Shown: positions 48,001-60,600 of the stretch, piece by piece | How the letters are laid out: every line of letters starts with the position of its first letter | How positions within the stretch are numbered: the first letter of the stretch is position 1 | Assembly: GCA_003254925.1 (NCBI GenBank) | Contig: QANZ01045650.1 | Span: 62,001 to 126,000, forward strand | Direction of reading: 5' to 3' | DNA length: 64,000 nucleotides | DNA from: Chamaecrista fasciculata | Taxonomy: Eukaryota; Streptophyta; Magnoliopsida; Fabales; Fabaceae | The notes under the pieces: generated by a model | What the model was told of the DNA's origin: nothing | Seen by the model: only the letters and a program-made list of their open reading frames with translations | The model's database searches: none | Program-made: the position numbers and the translations under genes

Positions 48001-49515
48001 CAACGCTTCTGAATTTGACACGTGGCATAATTTCTTTTTCCACAATTTCAATTTTCAAACCCTCGCTTCCTCTCTGCATAATTTCAAACCCGCACCCTTA
48101 ACTTTTCCTCTGGCCTCCTACTTCTTCTTCCTATTCAGTTTCATCTTCAAGCTTTCCATTTCTGCGGAAGCTTTTGCCAATGGCGATGATCAATCTTTCT
48201 TCGGCGATTTCACCGTTGACCATCGGACCCTACTACATGGTCTTCTAATCTCTCCTCTTCGAATCACGTGAGCCACCTCCTATTGATTCTAATCCCACCA
48301 GCAAATGCTTCTGTCACCAAATCGTTTCCCGCCGTCGATGAGGATCGTCGAGCAAATGTAGAGGAGCGAAATAAAGTCCCCTAATGTTTCTGCGGCTTCT
48401 GTGAGTTTTTTGTGTGCGTTTTTTTTTTTGCTTTGTGTAGAACAGTAGTTTCCTGAATTCTTGCTTTTTGCTAATTTTTCAGCTAAGAAATAGTACTTAT
48501 TGGTTCTGTGTTTTATTTTATTGTACTACGAGATGGATGGCCTGTGAATGAATGACATGGCTTACTTTTTTACTCTTAGATTTAGTAACATCTTGTTTGA
48601 CCGATTAGTAACATCTTCTTATGGTAATGATGTCGTTTCTTGTTGTTGCTTAGTATTATCTAGTTGAGTTTACTAGTAATGCTCCTTTACTCTTAAGGCA
48701 AGAATGGTTTATCATATTTCTTTAATGGGTAGGTATTAGTATTTTTGGGCAAACAGAAGAATAAAAATGCAGCAATTATAAATGGTTTAGTATTTTTGGA
48801 TGGCTTATGTATTCCTCTTATGCTTTACCATTTTGTATATTTTTCCACTCTTCTATGTAAATCAGATTGAGCTTAGTTTACAAACCACTCACACTTTTTT
48901 GAGTGTTACAAACCTCTCTCTTAACTGTATACTTATAATGTAAATGATGCATTTCTGTAGGCACAACGAAATGAAGAAGCTCTTTCTATCTCGTGAGAGG
49001 AAAGTGAGGAAACTTGGGCCAAGGATAAATTATGTGAGAACAGTAATTGTTTCTTATTTGATTGTGCCAAAGATTATGCTAAAATCAGTTCTTTTTCAGT
49101 TTAGACACATCTAGCTGATGATTTATTCTTCGTTGATCTCACATAATTTACTAATTTATGCAGACTATTGAGTGAGAAAAGGGCATACTGCAAAGAAGGC
49201 CATCAAAAAGCATGTGAAGGCAGACAAAATCAGTCATCTGTGTTGCAATCTTGCTGATGTGGAACTGTCTTGGGGCTTCAAAGGGACTTTTTGGGGATTC
49301 TGGTGGGACTATAATGGGACAATTTTTTTCTTGTATTGGGACTGAATTGGGACTATTTGGTGACTGCTTTTGTGACTGTTTTGGGGCTGTAATGGTCTAG
49401 TATGGAACTGTTTTAAAGCACAAGGAGAGGGGTAGATGTGGAAGAGTAAGATACATTGTTATGAGAAATGTAATGTATAATGCATTTCAATAGTTCATTT
49501 CAATGAAGATACAAT
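48000..49515 (+). mobile_element. Gene-like transposed unit, plus strand, unidentified
   Basis: Starts with a GACACGTGGC word and a pyrimidine-rich leader (CTACTTCTTCTTCC), then ATGGCGATGATCAATC at 48180, whose frame stops after about 22 residues. Possible later exons occur near 48961-49030 and 49163-49250. The 3' part (about 49240-49515) has many TGGGACT-type words and is repeated in inverted orientation at about 50150-50395. No protein family recognised. It may be a degraded transposon or a Pack-type element. Confidence 0.35.
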
Positions 49516-49530
49516 TTTCAATGCACATAT
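49240..49530 (+). repeat. Left copy of a tail-to-tail inverted repeat
   Basis: GGAACTGTCTTGGGGCTTC, repeated TTGGGACTG words, GAGAAATGTAATGTATA and ATTTCAATGAAGATACAATT match, in reverse complement, sequence at about 50150-50395. Confidence 0.75.
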
Positions 49531-50140
49531 ATATGTTTTGATACACACAGAACCAGCAAGACTACAAAGAAGAGAAAATAACTACAACCTATCTCTAACC
49601 AGTACACTGGGATCTTTAGGATTCCACATCTTAGTTAAATTTATAACTAAACGATCACCTACACAGAACACCAAAGGAATGCCATGAGGAAGGAAGGAGC
49701 ATATGTCATTAGTGAGTTGTCTCTCAGTTTAGCTGCCATTTTTTATGCTAAACTTTTTGGCCATCTATAATTTTCGGAGAAGGCAAAACAAGATCCATTT
49801 GGAACAAACCTTGAGCTTGCAAAAAACTTCTCTCATGGGAATTAGAATGTCTATGTAACTTAAGTGCTGCTTTGTTGTTTTTTTAATTGCCACAAAAACA
49901 AGCTCCTCTAATGAACACCGTGATATATAAAAATCTGCATGTTGGCTCATTGTTGAACCAGCAGACAACAGTGGAGATTCTTGTTGCACTGCCATGCTTC
50001 TTTACAGAGGAGATTCAGCAATGACCAATTTTGTTAACTAAGAGAACATTCTATTTTTTATAACCATAATTTTCTCCAAAGGACTGCACATACTTCCTCT
50101 CCAAAACCTGTTATTTATTGTTTCCCAGATGCAATACATA
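49531..50140. other. Spacer between the inverted repeats
   Basis: No gene recognised. A minus-strand open frame of 76 codons (49765-49995) contains LEELVFVAIKKTTK and IPMREVF, which looks protein-like, but I recognise no family and it has no visible support. It could be a captured exon. Confidence 0.3.
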
Positions 50141-50149
50141 TAAGAACAG

Positions 50150-50395
50150 AACAATTTATGGACAATGAAAATTGCATCTTTATTGAAATTTAGCATTGAA
50201 ATATATTACATTTCTCATTACAATGTATATTTCTCTTTTACATAATTGTACAGTAATTCAAAAAATCTACACATACCCAAAACAGATCTAAAACTATCCC
50301 AGTTCAGTCCCAACACAGTCCCAGTACATTCCCAATACAGTCCTACAACAATCCCAAAGCAGTCCCAAGATAGTTCCTTTGTAGCTTAAACAATA
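50150..50395 (-). repeat. Right copy of the inverted repeat
   Basis: Reverse complement of about 49240-49530: CAGTCCCAACACAGTCCC words, TTACATTTCTCATTACA and ATTGCATCTTTATTGAAATT. The minus-strand unit it ends would begin near 50750 and carries an eIF2-alpha fragment. Confidence 0.75.
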
Positions 50396-50595
50396 TCACC
50401 AAGTTCATAGGGGAGGATCAATACTCAATCAAATTACAATAACTTCAAAAAAAAACATATTATGGAACCGTCCAAGGTCTTGAATTATTGAGTATAGCTT
50501 ACAAGACCCATTTTGAAACCTGTATGAATCCGAATAAACAGAAAGCCTTTGCAATATACAGAACCCACTTTTCTTCTGCTTCGATTATTTCATTC

Positions 50596-50729
50596 TCAGC
50601 GGCGAGAGAGCTCGGAGAACGAGATCATGCCCTCGATGTTGTTGTACTTGCGGAGTGAAACGTAGGCGCCCATGTCGGAGATGTTCACCTACGTATATTA
50701 TAACCGCCGTCTGCCATGTCCACCTCCGG
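50596..50729 (-). pseudogene. Fragment of eIF2-alpha (translation initiation factor 2 alpha subunit)
   Basis: On the minus strand PEVDMA (50712-50729) is followed, after a frame change, by [20 protein letters not shown] and [10 protein letters not shown], then a stop at 50596-50598. These match the start of the S1-type RNA-binding domain of eIF2-alpha, including the SELSRR region where the regulatory serine lies in the real protein. The frame break between the two pieces and the stop show it is non-functional. It is adjacent to the inverted repeat and to the gene H promoter, and was probably carried in by a transposon. Confidence 0.8.
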
Positions 50730-50956
50730 TGAGCGAGTTTGGAATTGTGAGAAAAAATGAAATTAGGGCGACGTGGCAATTTGAGGAGCGTAAATTAGAT
50801 GAATGGCTTAGATCTCATGAATTTCACAAGCTTGGACTCTTTCGATGTGATATGACTATTACAAAATACAAAATGAGTCACTCCTTCATTCTCATTCCTC
50901 CGTTTCTCCTTTCTCCTTCAACATTAAACCTGCTTCTTCGCTCGCCGTCACGCAAA

Positions 50957-53900
50957 ATGGCCGTCATCACTCAACAATCCGACGCCGTTTCGCTGTACTC
51001 CGAACCACAAACTCCGCTTCTTCATGCGGATACAGTAATCGGCGTCGTTGACCACAGAGGCCGTCCGGTACGGAGATCAGAGTCTGGATTTTGGAGATCC
51101 GCTTGCTTCATTATTGGTAACCCTAGCTACTCCCTTTCTTGATTCGATTGATTTCTGACTTAATTTGGGGATCTAATTGAATGGAATTGAACTATTGAAG
51201 GAGTTGAAGTGACAGAGAGGATTGCGTTCTACGGAATTCAATCGAACCTCATCTCCTTCTTGACCGGACCTCTCCACCAGACGACCGCCGTGGCCGCCGA
51301 GAATGTTAACATTTGGAGCGGAACGGCGTCGTTGCTTCCTCTCTTTGGAGCATTTCTTGCCGATTCTTACCTTGGACGCTACCGCACTATAATCATCGCT
51401 TCGCTCCTTTATATCTTGGTCAATTCATTTACTTTCTCGTTTTGGACTTTAGAATGTCATGCCTCATACGAAATCTCTCAATTGTTTTGTTCTGTGCAGT
51501 ACAACACTGCAATTTGCTCATTCTATTCATAATTTTTTGTCCATTATCTGATTCCACTTTGCTTGCAGAAGGTATATAATATTAAATTAATAAGCTACAG
51601 GATACAAATAGTTCTTTACCAATTACCATGTGATGTTTTTTAGTTTTGTACTTGATTATTTTAAATATTTCGTTAGAGACAGCTAATCTGTAAGTAATTT
51701 AATTTTGCGATGCCTAAGAGATGTCTAAAGTCACTAATTAGTAATTAAGTACCAAAATTACATTTTTTTTTATATTTGTCTATTTTTTACATAAACCTAT
51801 ATTTATTGCTCATGATCACAAATAGTTGATTTTTTTGGACCATAAGTTGATAACAAATTATTGGTGACGATTACGATATTTTTTTTGTTTCCATTAGTAT
51901 TTTGTCAAAGTTGACTTTATGTAAACATCATCCGAGAAACATGGGTCCCGGAACTTGTAATAATATATTTTATAAGCTTGTTCACATCTTGATTCTAGTA
52001 CTTTTATTTTATATATATTTTTTTTATGGATCTAATTGCTTTTCAAGAATAATCGATTATCCAATATTGGACTAGAATTAGCACCAAAGCTTGTTCTGTT
52101 CCCGCGTCACCTCTGGTTTCAAAAACTAGTAATCTGTTAGCAGTGACATGGTTCATCATTATTCTGAAGAAACTGTTATTCTTTCTATTATCTTGAATTC
52201 TTGAGTATATATTGCAAAGTACTAAAACATAGTCATACCAAAGATTTATTTTATAGTGTCTTAACATGCAATCAATGCATGCATTCACCATTTCACCTAC
52301 AACTGTAATATTTTAATATGAATTTCAGGGACTAGGCTTGTTAACACTCTCAGCCCTGCTTCCTTCAATTACAAATTCTGAGTGCCAAGATGCTACCAAA
52401 ACCGCACCATGCTCTTCTAATTCGCAAGCGATACTGCTCTTTTTCTCACTTTACCTGGTGGGCATAGGACAAGGAGGACACAAGCCATGTGTTCAGGCTT
52501 TTGGAGCAGATCAATTTGATGAACAACATCCAGAGGAATGCAAAGCCAGAAGCTCATTCTTTAACTGGTGGTATTTTGCTATGTGTACTGGCACCATGTT
52601 GGCTCTTTTGATCTTAAACTATATACAGGACAACCTTAGTTGGGTTGTAGGATTTGGAATCCCTTGTGTTGCAATGATCGTTGGATTATTTGTTTTCCTG
52701 CTTGGAACTAAGACTTACAGGTTTAACATTCAAGGGTATCATGAGAAGAGTCCATTTGTGAGAATTGGCTGTGTATTCGCTGCAGCTATAAGAAACCGGC
52801 GAGCTACCTTATCAGACGTCACTTACAAAGAGGAAGCTCATGCTATCATGCCTCATCAATCGTCTTCCACACAATTCAAGTAAGTAAACCATTTATTTTT
52901 TTTTATTATCTTATTTTAGAAAGCCTTCATTTAGAATCCTAGTGGCATTCTTAATGTAGCAATAGACAAAACTGGGACTTCAATCTTTGTATACTAGTAT
53001 GTGAATAAAGTAAAGCATTAGTTGGATTATTATTGCTTCAACGTTTGATTGCTAGCAAAACTTTTTTTAACTAAACTAACCTGGAATAAACTTGCTATTA
53101 TTAATCCTTTTTGCAGTAAGATGATGACTTCTTAAACTTTAGAGTTTTCTGTTTTACATTGTGGCAGTTTCCTCAACAAAGCATTACTTGGCCCCAATGG
53201 TTCTAAAGAAGAGGCTTGTAGCCTCAGTGAGGTGGAAGAAGCCAAAGCTGTACTTAGGCTTGCTCCTATTTGGGCTACATGTTTGGTGTATGGTATTGTC
53301 TTTGCTCAAAGTCCTACTCTCTTCACGAAACAAGGGGCTACTCTGGACAGAACCATTTTTCCAGGCTTTGATATACCAGCTGCTTCTCTTCAATCCCTTA
53401 TCATTTTGGGAATTGTGATTTTTAGTCCTATCTATGACCGCATATTCATACCAATAGCAAGAGCTATCACTAAGGAACCCTCAGGCATCACAATGTTACA
53501 AAGAATTGGCACCGGAATATTCTTGTCTATAATCGCAGTAATAATTGCAGCTCTTGTTGAGATGAAAAGATTGCAAACAGCTAAAGAATATGATTTAGTT
53601 GATAAACCACATTCAACTGTTCCAATGAGTTTGTGGTGGTTGATTCCTCAGTACTTGTTGTTTGGAATTGCTGATGTTTTCACCATGGTTGGTCTTCAAG
53701 AGTTCTTTTATGATCAAGTCCCTAATGAACTAAGAAGCATGGGTCTCGCTCTCTATTTGAGTATCTTTGGTGTGGGAAGCTTGCTAAGTGGCATATTGAT
53801 ATCTTCAATAGAGGAATTAACATCTGGTAAAGAAGGACAATGTAGCTGGTTTTCTGATAATATCAATGAGGCACATCTTGATTATTTTTACTGGTTACTT

Positions 53901-53981
53901 GCCGGACTTAGTGTGATAGGATTAGCATCATTCATTTTCTTTGCAAAATCTTACATCTACAATAGGAAAGGAGCCACATAA
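50957..53981 (+). CDS. NRT1/PTR family transporter, NPF5-like (gene H)
   Basis: Four exons: 50957-51116, 51201-51418, 52329-52879 and 53168-53981. Phases agree, giving 580 residues. ExxER is EVTER at 56-60. Exon 3 carries [20 protein letters not shown] and SFFNWWYF; exon 4 carries [15 protein letters not shown] and [15 protein letters not shown]. It is a predicted 12-helix proton-coupled importer of unknown substrate. The N-terminus has SEPQTPLL, an acidic dileucine-like motif. Oddities: the cytoplasmic loop reads [13 protein letters not shown] where the others have IGRVF, and TKEPSG replaces TKKPSG. An upstream in-frame ATG at 50672 exists, but the sequence before 50957 is leader or eIF2-alpha debris and shows no NPF similarity, so I use 50957. 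Introns are 84, 910 and 288 bases. Confidence 0.93.
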
Positions 53982-55461
53982 GGGTAATTTGTTCCTAGTG
54001 TTGTTATTTGGTAATGCAATTTGTTAAAGTGGTATATATTATTGTAAATTATATGATAGTGTAATATTTTTTTTTGGCCAAATATGATATGATAGTGTAA
54101 TATGGCGTAACTTGTTTTTGTGCAATTCATTTTCCATGCAAAGAATTTGTCATGACCTTGTGGAACGAGATGTGTAATACTTGCAAGATTATTAGTGAGA
54201 TGTCGCAATTACTAAAGTTGTTTTATTGTGCATAAATTTTTAATATAATTTAAAAATCAATGATAGAAGTGGAAAGTTAAGACAAGAAAAAGTCTTATCA
54301 GGATTGTTAAATTTCATAAATAATTGAATTAGCACGGAATAAATTGATAAATTAAGAGAAAAGGATTTCAAAATATATATCCTACTCCATCCATTAACAA
54401 CAAATGAGGAAACATTAGGGAGAATGTTTCATCATCAGAAACTTCTCTTGATGGATAACCTATTTCGTGTAGAATCTGAGCTCTAAATTCTGGTCTGAGA
54501 AATAGAAATGAGAGCCAGAAATAGCTAAACAAGACGAATTAGATTAGATCACGATGTATTTATAAGAAGGGAAAAATAACCCAAAAAGCCTTTGCACAAG
54601 TCATAACAAGGACTTTTCACCACACTTTCTGTCCAAACTCGCGGAAAAAGCAACGCTTGGGCTTTTCGCGTCACTTATAGCACAAAAGAAAATTATTCTT
54701 AAGAATATTGAAAAATAGAATTTAGCTCACCAAAAAGCAAAATAGAATTTATAATTTTGACAATAATACTTTTCAGCATTATATATTTTAGAATGACATT
54801 CTCTAAAATGTAAAATCAATGCTTCGACTTTTCCCCTTTATTATAGCACCAGAAAGAAATATGAAGAATATTTCAAAAAAATTCAATAATTTTGATAATA
54901 CTATTAAGAATTTTTTTTTTGTGAAGGAAGAATTATATATCTTAGAACCACATTATATAAACTCATTTATATATCAAGCGCTACTTAAAATCTATGAAAA
55001 GAAATTGTTATAGAAGTCTCTAATTAGAATAAAGGTTTTGCTTCTTACGAAAAAAAGAATAAAGGTTTTGCTGGATTATAAATAATTTTTTTTTTTGGTG
55101 AACATTATAAATAAATTTTTGTGTAATTCAATATGTGACATCAATTATTTCATCATAAAGACTTAAGTATAGAGTCGAGTTATAGTCGAACTATTTGAAT
55201 ATCTATTCTAGAGTTAAAAAAATTTAGTTATACTCTTGCTAATCAGTATAACTTTGACTTAATAAAAAGTTTGATCCTATCGTTTTGAACTCGCAACAAT
55301 TCATTCTAACATAATCCCTCTTATATTTTATTACTTTCTTTTAGGCACAATTATAAAATGTTTCCTTTTTAATCAATATTTGCCTCACGCTATAACAAAT
55401 TAATAATATTCCCCACTTTGATAAAACAATGATTTATGTTTAGTCCTTAGTATCCCATTAG
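53982..55461. other. Intergenic region downstream of gene H
   Basis: AT-rich, no gene. An open frame of 64 codons at 54819-55013 is low-complexity and unsupported. Confidence 0.6.
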
Positions 55462-56195
55462 GGGTGTGTGGTATGCTGTGATCTCATACCCGCCATCTTA
55501 TATATTATGGTATCTTGGATGATTGGCGTTTGGTAACGCCATGATGTTGTTATACGTCGACATCCAAGATAACACCCTGTCATCAGATGACAGCAAAAGG
55601 GGTGTGATCTGATGTCAACACAAAAATTATGTTATCTCAGATGACAGGGTTTGCAAGGATATTTTTCAATCAAAGTTCCAATTTTACCCTTTTTGGTTTA
55701 TTTGTTATTTCTAATAAAACTTACTATATATCTTGTTCCTAAATTTATAAGTAGTCAACTAATTTGTTAATGAATAATCAAAATATATGACTCATTTATC
55801 GAATTATTTCAATTGTTAAAAATTTAGTCATTGGGTCAAATTTAGGGACCAAAAAGAAATTTAATATAAATTTAGGGATAAAAAATTTTTAATAATATAA
55901 ATTTAGGGATCAAAAAATATAAAATCAACTCAAATTTAATGACTAAATCATATATTTATTTTGAAAATGTTAATATTTATTTTTAAGATGTTAATAAGGG
56001 TAAACATGGAAATTTAAAGAAGATTAATGTTATTCACAAGAGAGTACCAAACATATGCATCTTATATCTCTAACATCTACTATTGTCATACCAAACATTG
56101 ATATTATAAATATGAGATATCTTGTACTATGGTATCATATACCACGACATCTGAGATACTACGACATCTGAGATAACAACGTACCAAACGCACCC
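55462..56195. mobile_element. PIF/Harbinger-like MITE (734 bp)
   Basis: Ends GGGTGTGTGGTATG and GTACCAAACGCACCC with TAG on both sides (55459-55461 and 56196-56198). ATCTCA and TGAGAT words pair in the subterminal regions, and TCATCAGATGACAG-like words occur inside. The TIR and 3-bp duplication are like those of 28594-29305, so both may come from related PIF-like sources. Confidence 0.7.
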
Positions 56196-56278
56196 TAGGT
56201 GTGTATCTTGAAAATGATCTCTATATTTTTTTTGAAGTATGAGCGAGAAAAAAAAAAAGAAAAAGTACAAATTCTATG

Positions 56279-56500
56279 GCTCCGTTTGGTAGGGAGGAAA
56301 TGAGGTTTACAATGTAAAAGGGCACGGTTTTCAAGATTTTCATGTGTTTGGTATGGTAATTTGAGCTATGTAAAGTGGATTACAATGTAAAGGGCTTTAC
56401 ATTACATAGGCCATTTTTCTTTACTTCACATTTCTGATGTAATCCAAGTCTACCTAGGGAATTATGGTAGAATTCCTAATTTGCCCCTCTCACTCCCATC
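56279..56500. repeat. Left end of another MITE, cut by the gap
   Basis: CTCCGTTTGGTAGGGAGG begins a segment with repeated TTTACAATGTAAAG and TTTACATTACATAG words. The right end lies in or beyond the N gap, so the class cannot be fixed. Confidence 0.35.
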
Positions 56501-57066
56501 NNNNNNNNNNNNNNNNNNNNNNNNNNNNNNNNNNNNNNNNNNNNNNNNNNNNNNNNNNNNNNNNNNNNNNNNNNNNNNNNNNNNNNNNNNNNNNNNNNNN
56601 NNNNNNNNNNNNNNNNNNNNNNNNNNNNNNNNNNNNNNNNNNNNNNNNNNNNNNNNNNNNNNNNNNNNNNNNNNNNNNNNNNNNNNNNNNNNNNNNNNNN
56701 NNNNNNNNNNNNNNNNNNNNNNNNNNNNNNNNNNNNNNNNNNNNNNNNNNNNNNNNNNNNNNNNNNNNNNNNNNNNNNNNNNNNNNNNNNNNNNNNNNNN
56801 NNNNNNNNNNNNNNNNNNNNNNNNNNNNNNNNNNNNNNNNNNNNNNNNNNNNNNNNNNNNNNNNNNNNNNNNNNNNNNNNNNNNNNNNNNNNNNNNNNNN
56901 NNNNNNNNNNNNNNNNNNNNNNNNNNNNNNNNNNNNNNNNNNNNNNNNNNNNNNNNNNNNNNNNNNNNNNNNNNNNNNNNNNNNNNNNNNNNNNNNNNNN
57001 NNNNNNNNNNNNNNNNNNNNNNNNNNNNNNNNNNNNNNNNNNNNNNNNNNNNNNNNNNNNNNNNNN
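56501..57066. other. Assembly gap (566 N)
   Basis: Run of N. Open frames across it are meaningless. Confidence 0.99.
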
Positions 57067-57686
57067 ACTTTCAGTCCTTCTTCGTCTCTTATCTCTTGCT
57101 GTCTAATACTCTAATCTCTCTCTGAGATCTCCTCAACATCTTAAAACTCAATTATTTATTCATTCAAGTAGCACAATGTGATATCTCAAGATGTTATAAA
57201 AAATATTAAATTTAATAGTTTGTCCAAAATTAGATTATATAGTGAATCTAAAACTCACTTAGTTTGTTATTAAATTTTGAGAGCAAACAAAGCTAAAAAA
57301 TTCATTGATGTTTATCTTGACATTGTAATGAAATTCTTTCAAATAAGAAACGATAATAGATATATATTTTATTTTTAAAAAAGAAAAGAAAGAAAAATTC
57401 ATCATACAAATCACGACTGTGCTTTAAAATATATTTGTAATATAAAAATAAATATTTTATGATTATTTTAAAACAATGTTTTAATATACTCTGTGTCTCT
57501 GTCACCTAATTTTTTTTTTTTAAAAAAATCTGTGAACTTAATTTATACCCTTGGACTTTTTCTTTCTAAACGGTGTGAAAACTCTGTATACAAATAAGAA
57601 AACAAACATTCAATTCAACTGATCAGATTGGCATTCCCAATTTCACTCACTCTTCCTCAGCATTCATTCCGTAATCTCGCCTGAAA
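57067..57686. other. Upstream region of gene I
   Basis: AT-rich sequence between the gap and the gene I start. No TATA box is clear. No gene. Confidence 0.6.
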
Positions 57687-60600
57687 ATGGCCATCGCCGA
57701 CGGATCCGACGCGGAAGCTCCGCTTCTACTCGCCGACGACGCGGTGGACGGCGCCGTCGATTACAGAGGCGAACCGGTCGTCCGGTCCAAGTCAGGGTAC
57801 TGGAGATCCGCATGCTTCATAATAGGTACTTTCCTTTCCTTCTTCGCTCTTCATTCAATTTTCGCCTCTATCAGGCCAAAAAAAAAATAATAATAATAAT
57901 TCGCCTCTTTAATTTCTTCTTCGTTTTCTTTCTGTCTGTGTGACCTAATTATTGATGGTTGAATCGGTGAGAAATGAGAAGGCGTTGAAGTAGCAGAGAG
58001 AATCGCGTACTACGGAATCGATTCGAATCTGATTACGTTCTTGACGGGGCCTCTCCGGCAGAGCACCGCCGTGGCGGCCAAGAACGTCAATGTTTGGGAC
58101 GGAACGGCGTCGTTGCTTCCTCTGCTTGGAGCATTTGTGGCCGATACTTATCTCGGACGCTACCGGACGATCATTGTAGCTTCCATCATCTACATCTTGG
58201 TCAGTTCTCTTACTCTCACTTTCATTTCCTGTTATAACTTTACATACAAGATTACAAGAGTCAAAATTAAAAATAAGATTTAATTAATATTAACTTTTAC
58301 ACTAAACCTTTCGTATCAATTATCAAATATATTATTAAAAAACATGTTAATTTTTTGTTATTAATCTTAAGAAAATATAAAGTAAACTAATAATTTAGTC
58401 CTTAATAAATCATAGATGTATCAATTTAATTCCCAAAATATGAATTTATACAATTTAGTCTCTAATAAACAATAGAAATACAATTTTTCAAAAAAACAAA
58501 TACAAGTACAAATAATTTGATTTTTTTTTTAGAATACTAATTGAGATTTAATGATTAATATGATGTAGTTTTAAATTTTATTAAAATTACAATGAAAAAA
58601 ATCAATCTTAAAAAATCACATTTTTTGTTTAATTTGAATTGATATTTTAGCAAAAAGATTAAATTCATTGTAAGTATATCTATCCAAACTAAATCTTATA
58701 ATTTTATCTTTAGTGGCTAAATTAAAATATGAGTAAATTAATAATTTAGTCATTGAAAGATCATTGAATTGACAACTCATCATTGAAATATTGAAATATA
58801 TATTTTAGTTCATGAAAGAACTAATATTTATTAGTCATTTTCATGGACAAAAGAGTATATTGTTTTGTTATTTCAAGAACTAACGAATATACCTTTTGGT
58901 TCTTTTAACGACTAAATTGTGTATATTAATTTTTTAGGGACCGAATTGTCAATTTGTTGATCTCTCAAAGGTCAAATTGTTAGTTTACTCTTAAAATATG
59001 ATAAAAGTATCTTTAGTGTCCCTAAATTATGGGATAAGTGTCGGTTACTCAGTTGTACTCCTAATTTTTTTTTTTATCGTCAATTGTACTTCCATTTTAG
59101 ACAAAAGAACATTGATGTATCATATTGACTCAATTTAAGCATGTTAACATGGCTCATTGAAAATTTTTTAAGCACCAAAAAGTTACTTAATTATGAAATA
59201 TTTGAATATTCTCTTCAATAAATAAAAAGAGAAAGTATCACATGAGTGTGGCCCGATGACTCTTTATGTGGTCCCTTAATCAAGTGGTGGAAGTTTGAAT
59301 TCTACTTTTGTGTGTGGAAAATATTTAATGACTATCCGTTTACCTTTAAGTAGATGACTCATTACAAAGAGATTAGTCATTATTTTTAGGGAAAAAATAT
59401 AACAAGACCCCTTAAACTTTGAGTCATTTGGAAGTAGGCCCTCAAACTATCAATTTTGAAAATCAAATCCTTAAACTTTGATGGTTTAGGAATTAGATCC
59501 TTCCATCCATTTTTGTCACTAACGGTGTTAATTATTATTAGGATAAATTACATTTTGGTACCCTGTGATTTGGTCATATTCCACTTTAGTACCCTGTGGT
59601 TTAAGAAGTGACATTCTGGTACCATGTGCTTTAGTTTGTTAGAAAGTTAATAGAAATTGGAATTTTTGGAGCTATTTTGTAATTTTAACTATAACATCTT
59701 TTGAAAAAATTACATATTGACCCTCTAATATTTTCAAAAAATTACAAACAGGTCCCTGATTAGTGATTACATATTATCTAGGGACTAAAATGAAAATTAT
59801 AAAACTTTTTGGGGTCAAAACATAATATTTGAAAAATATAGGACAGAAGATAGAATTACAAAACAATCCCAATTTTGGAAAATTTGTGCAATCTAGTCCT
59901 ATTAAGATTTAAAATTTTGTGTTTCTAAGGACTATTTTGAAGATATTTAAATATTTATGGGTGTTTTACTAATTTCAACCTCTTTTTACTGCATTAAAAT
60001 TTCCTTTTATCTCCCAAATATGGTTAAAATTACGAAATAGCCAAAAAAATGTCAATTTCTGTTAATTTTCTAACGGAATTAATATTCAGTGTACCAAAGT
60101 GTTAACAATGAATATCAGAGGATACCAGAATATCACTTTTTAAACCACAGGGTACCAAAGTGGAATATGACCAAACCACAGGCTACCAAAGTGTAATTTA
60201 TCCTAATAATAATTAACAACGTTAATGAAAAAATGTATGGAAGGTTCTAACTCCTAAATCTTCAAAGTTTAAGAATTTGATTTTCAAAATTGATAATTTA
60301 AAGGGTCTACTTCCAAATGACTCAAAATTTAAGCGGTCTTGTTACATTTTTCACCGTGGATACCTTGATTTAGACCAAAAAAAAAAAAAGAGAGAAAGTG
60401 AATATTAAAAAAAAATATAATAAATTGTGTAAATTCTCCTACTTTATAACCTTTCCGAACTTCACAAAGGTCAAAGGTTATAAATTGTGTAAAAAAAAAA
60501 AAACCTTCTCGAAGAAATTTACACCATCATTTACAAGATAGTGAAGACAATTACATTAAAAAAAAAAATTTATCTAACATGTGCCCTAAGGGCACATTTT

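Noticed and set aside
50672-51142. A longer N-terminus for gene H beginning at the upstream in-frame ATG (50672)
   Set aside because: The added residues derive from eIF2-alpha antisense and leader sequence, and no paralogue has such an extension.
56464-57125. Two frames of over 200 codons
   Set aside because: They span the N gap; almost all residues are unknown.
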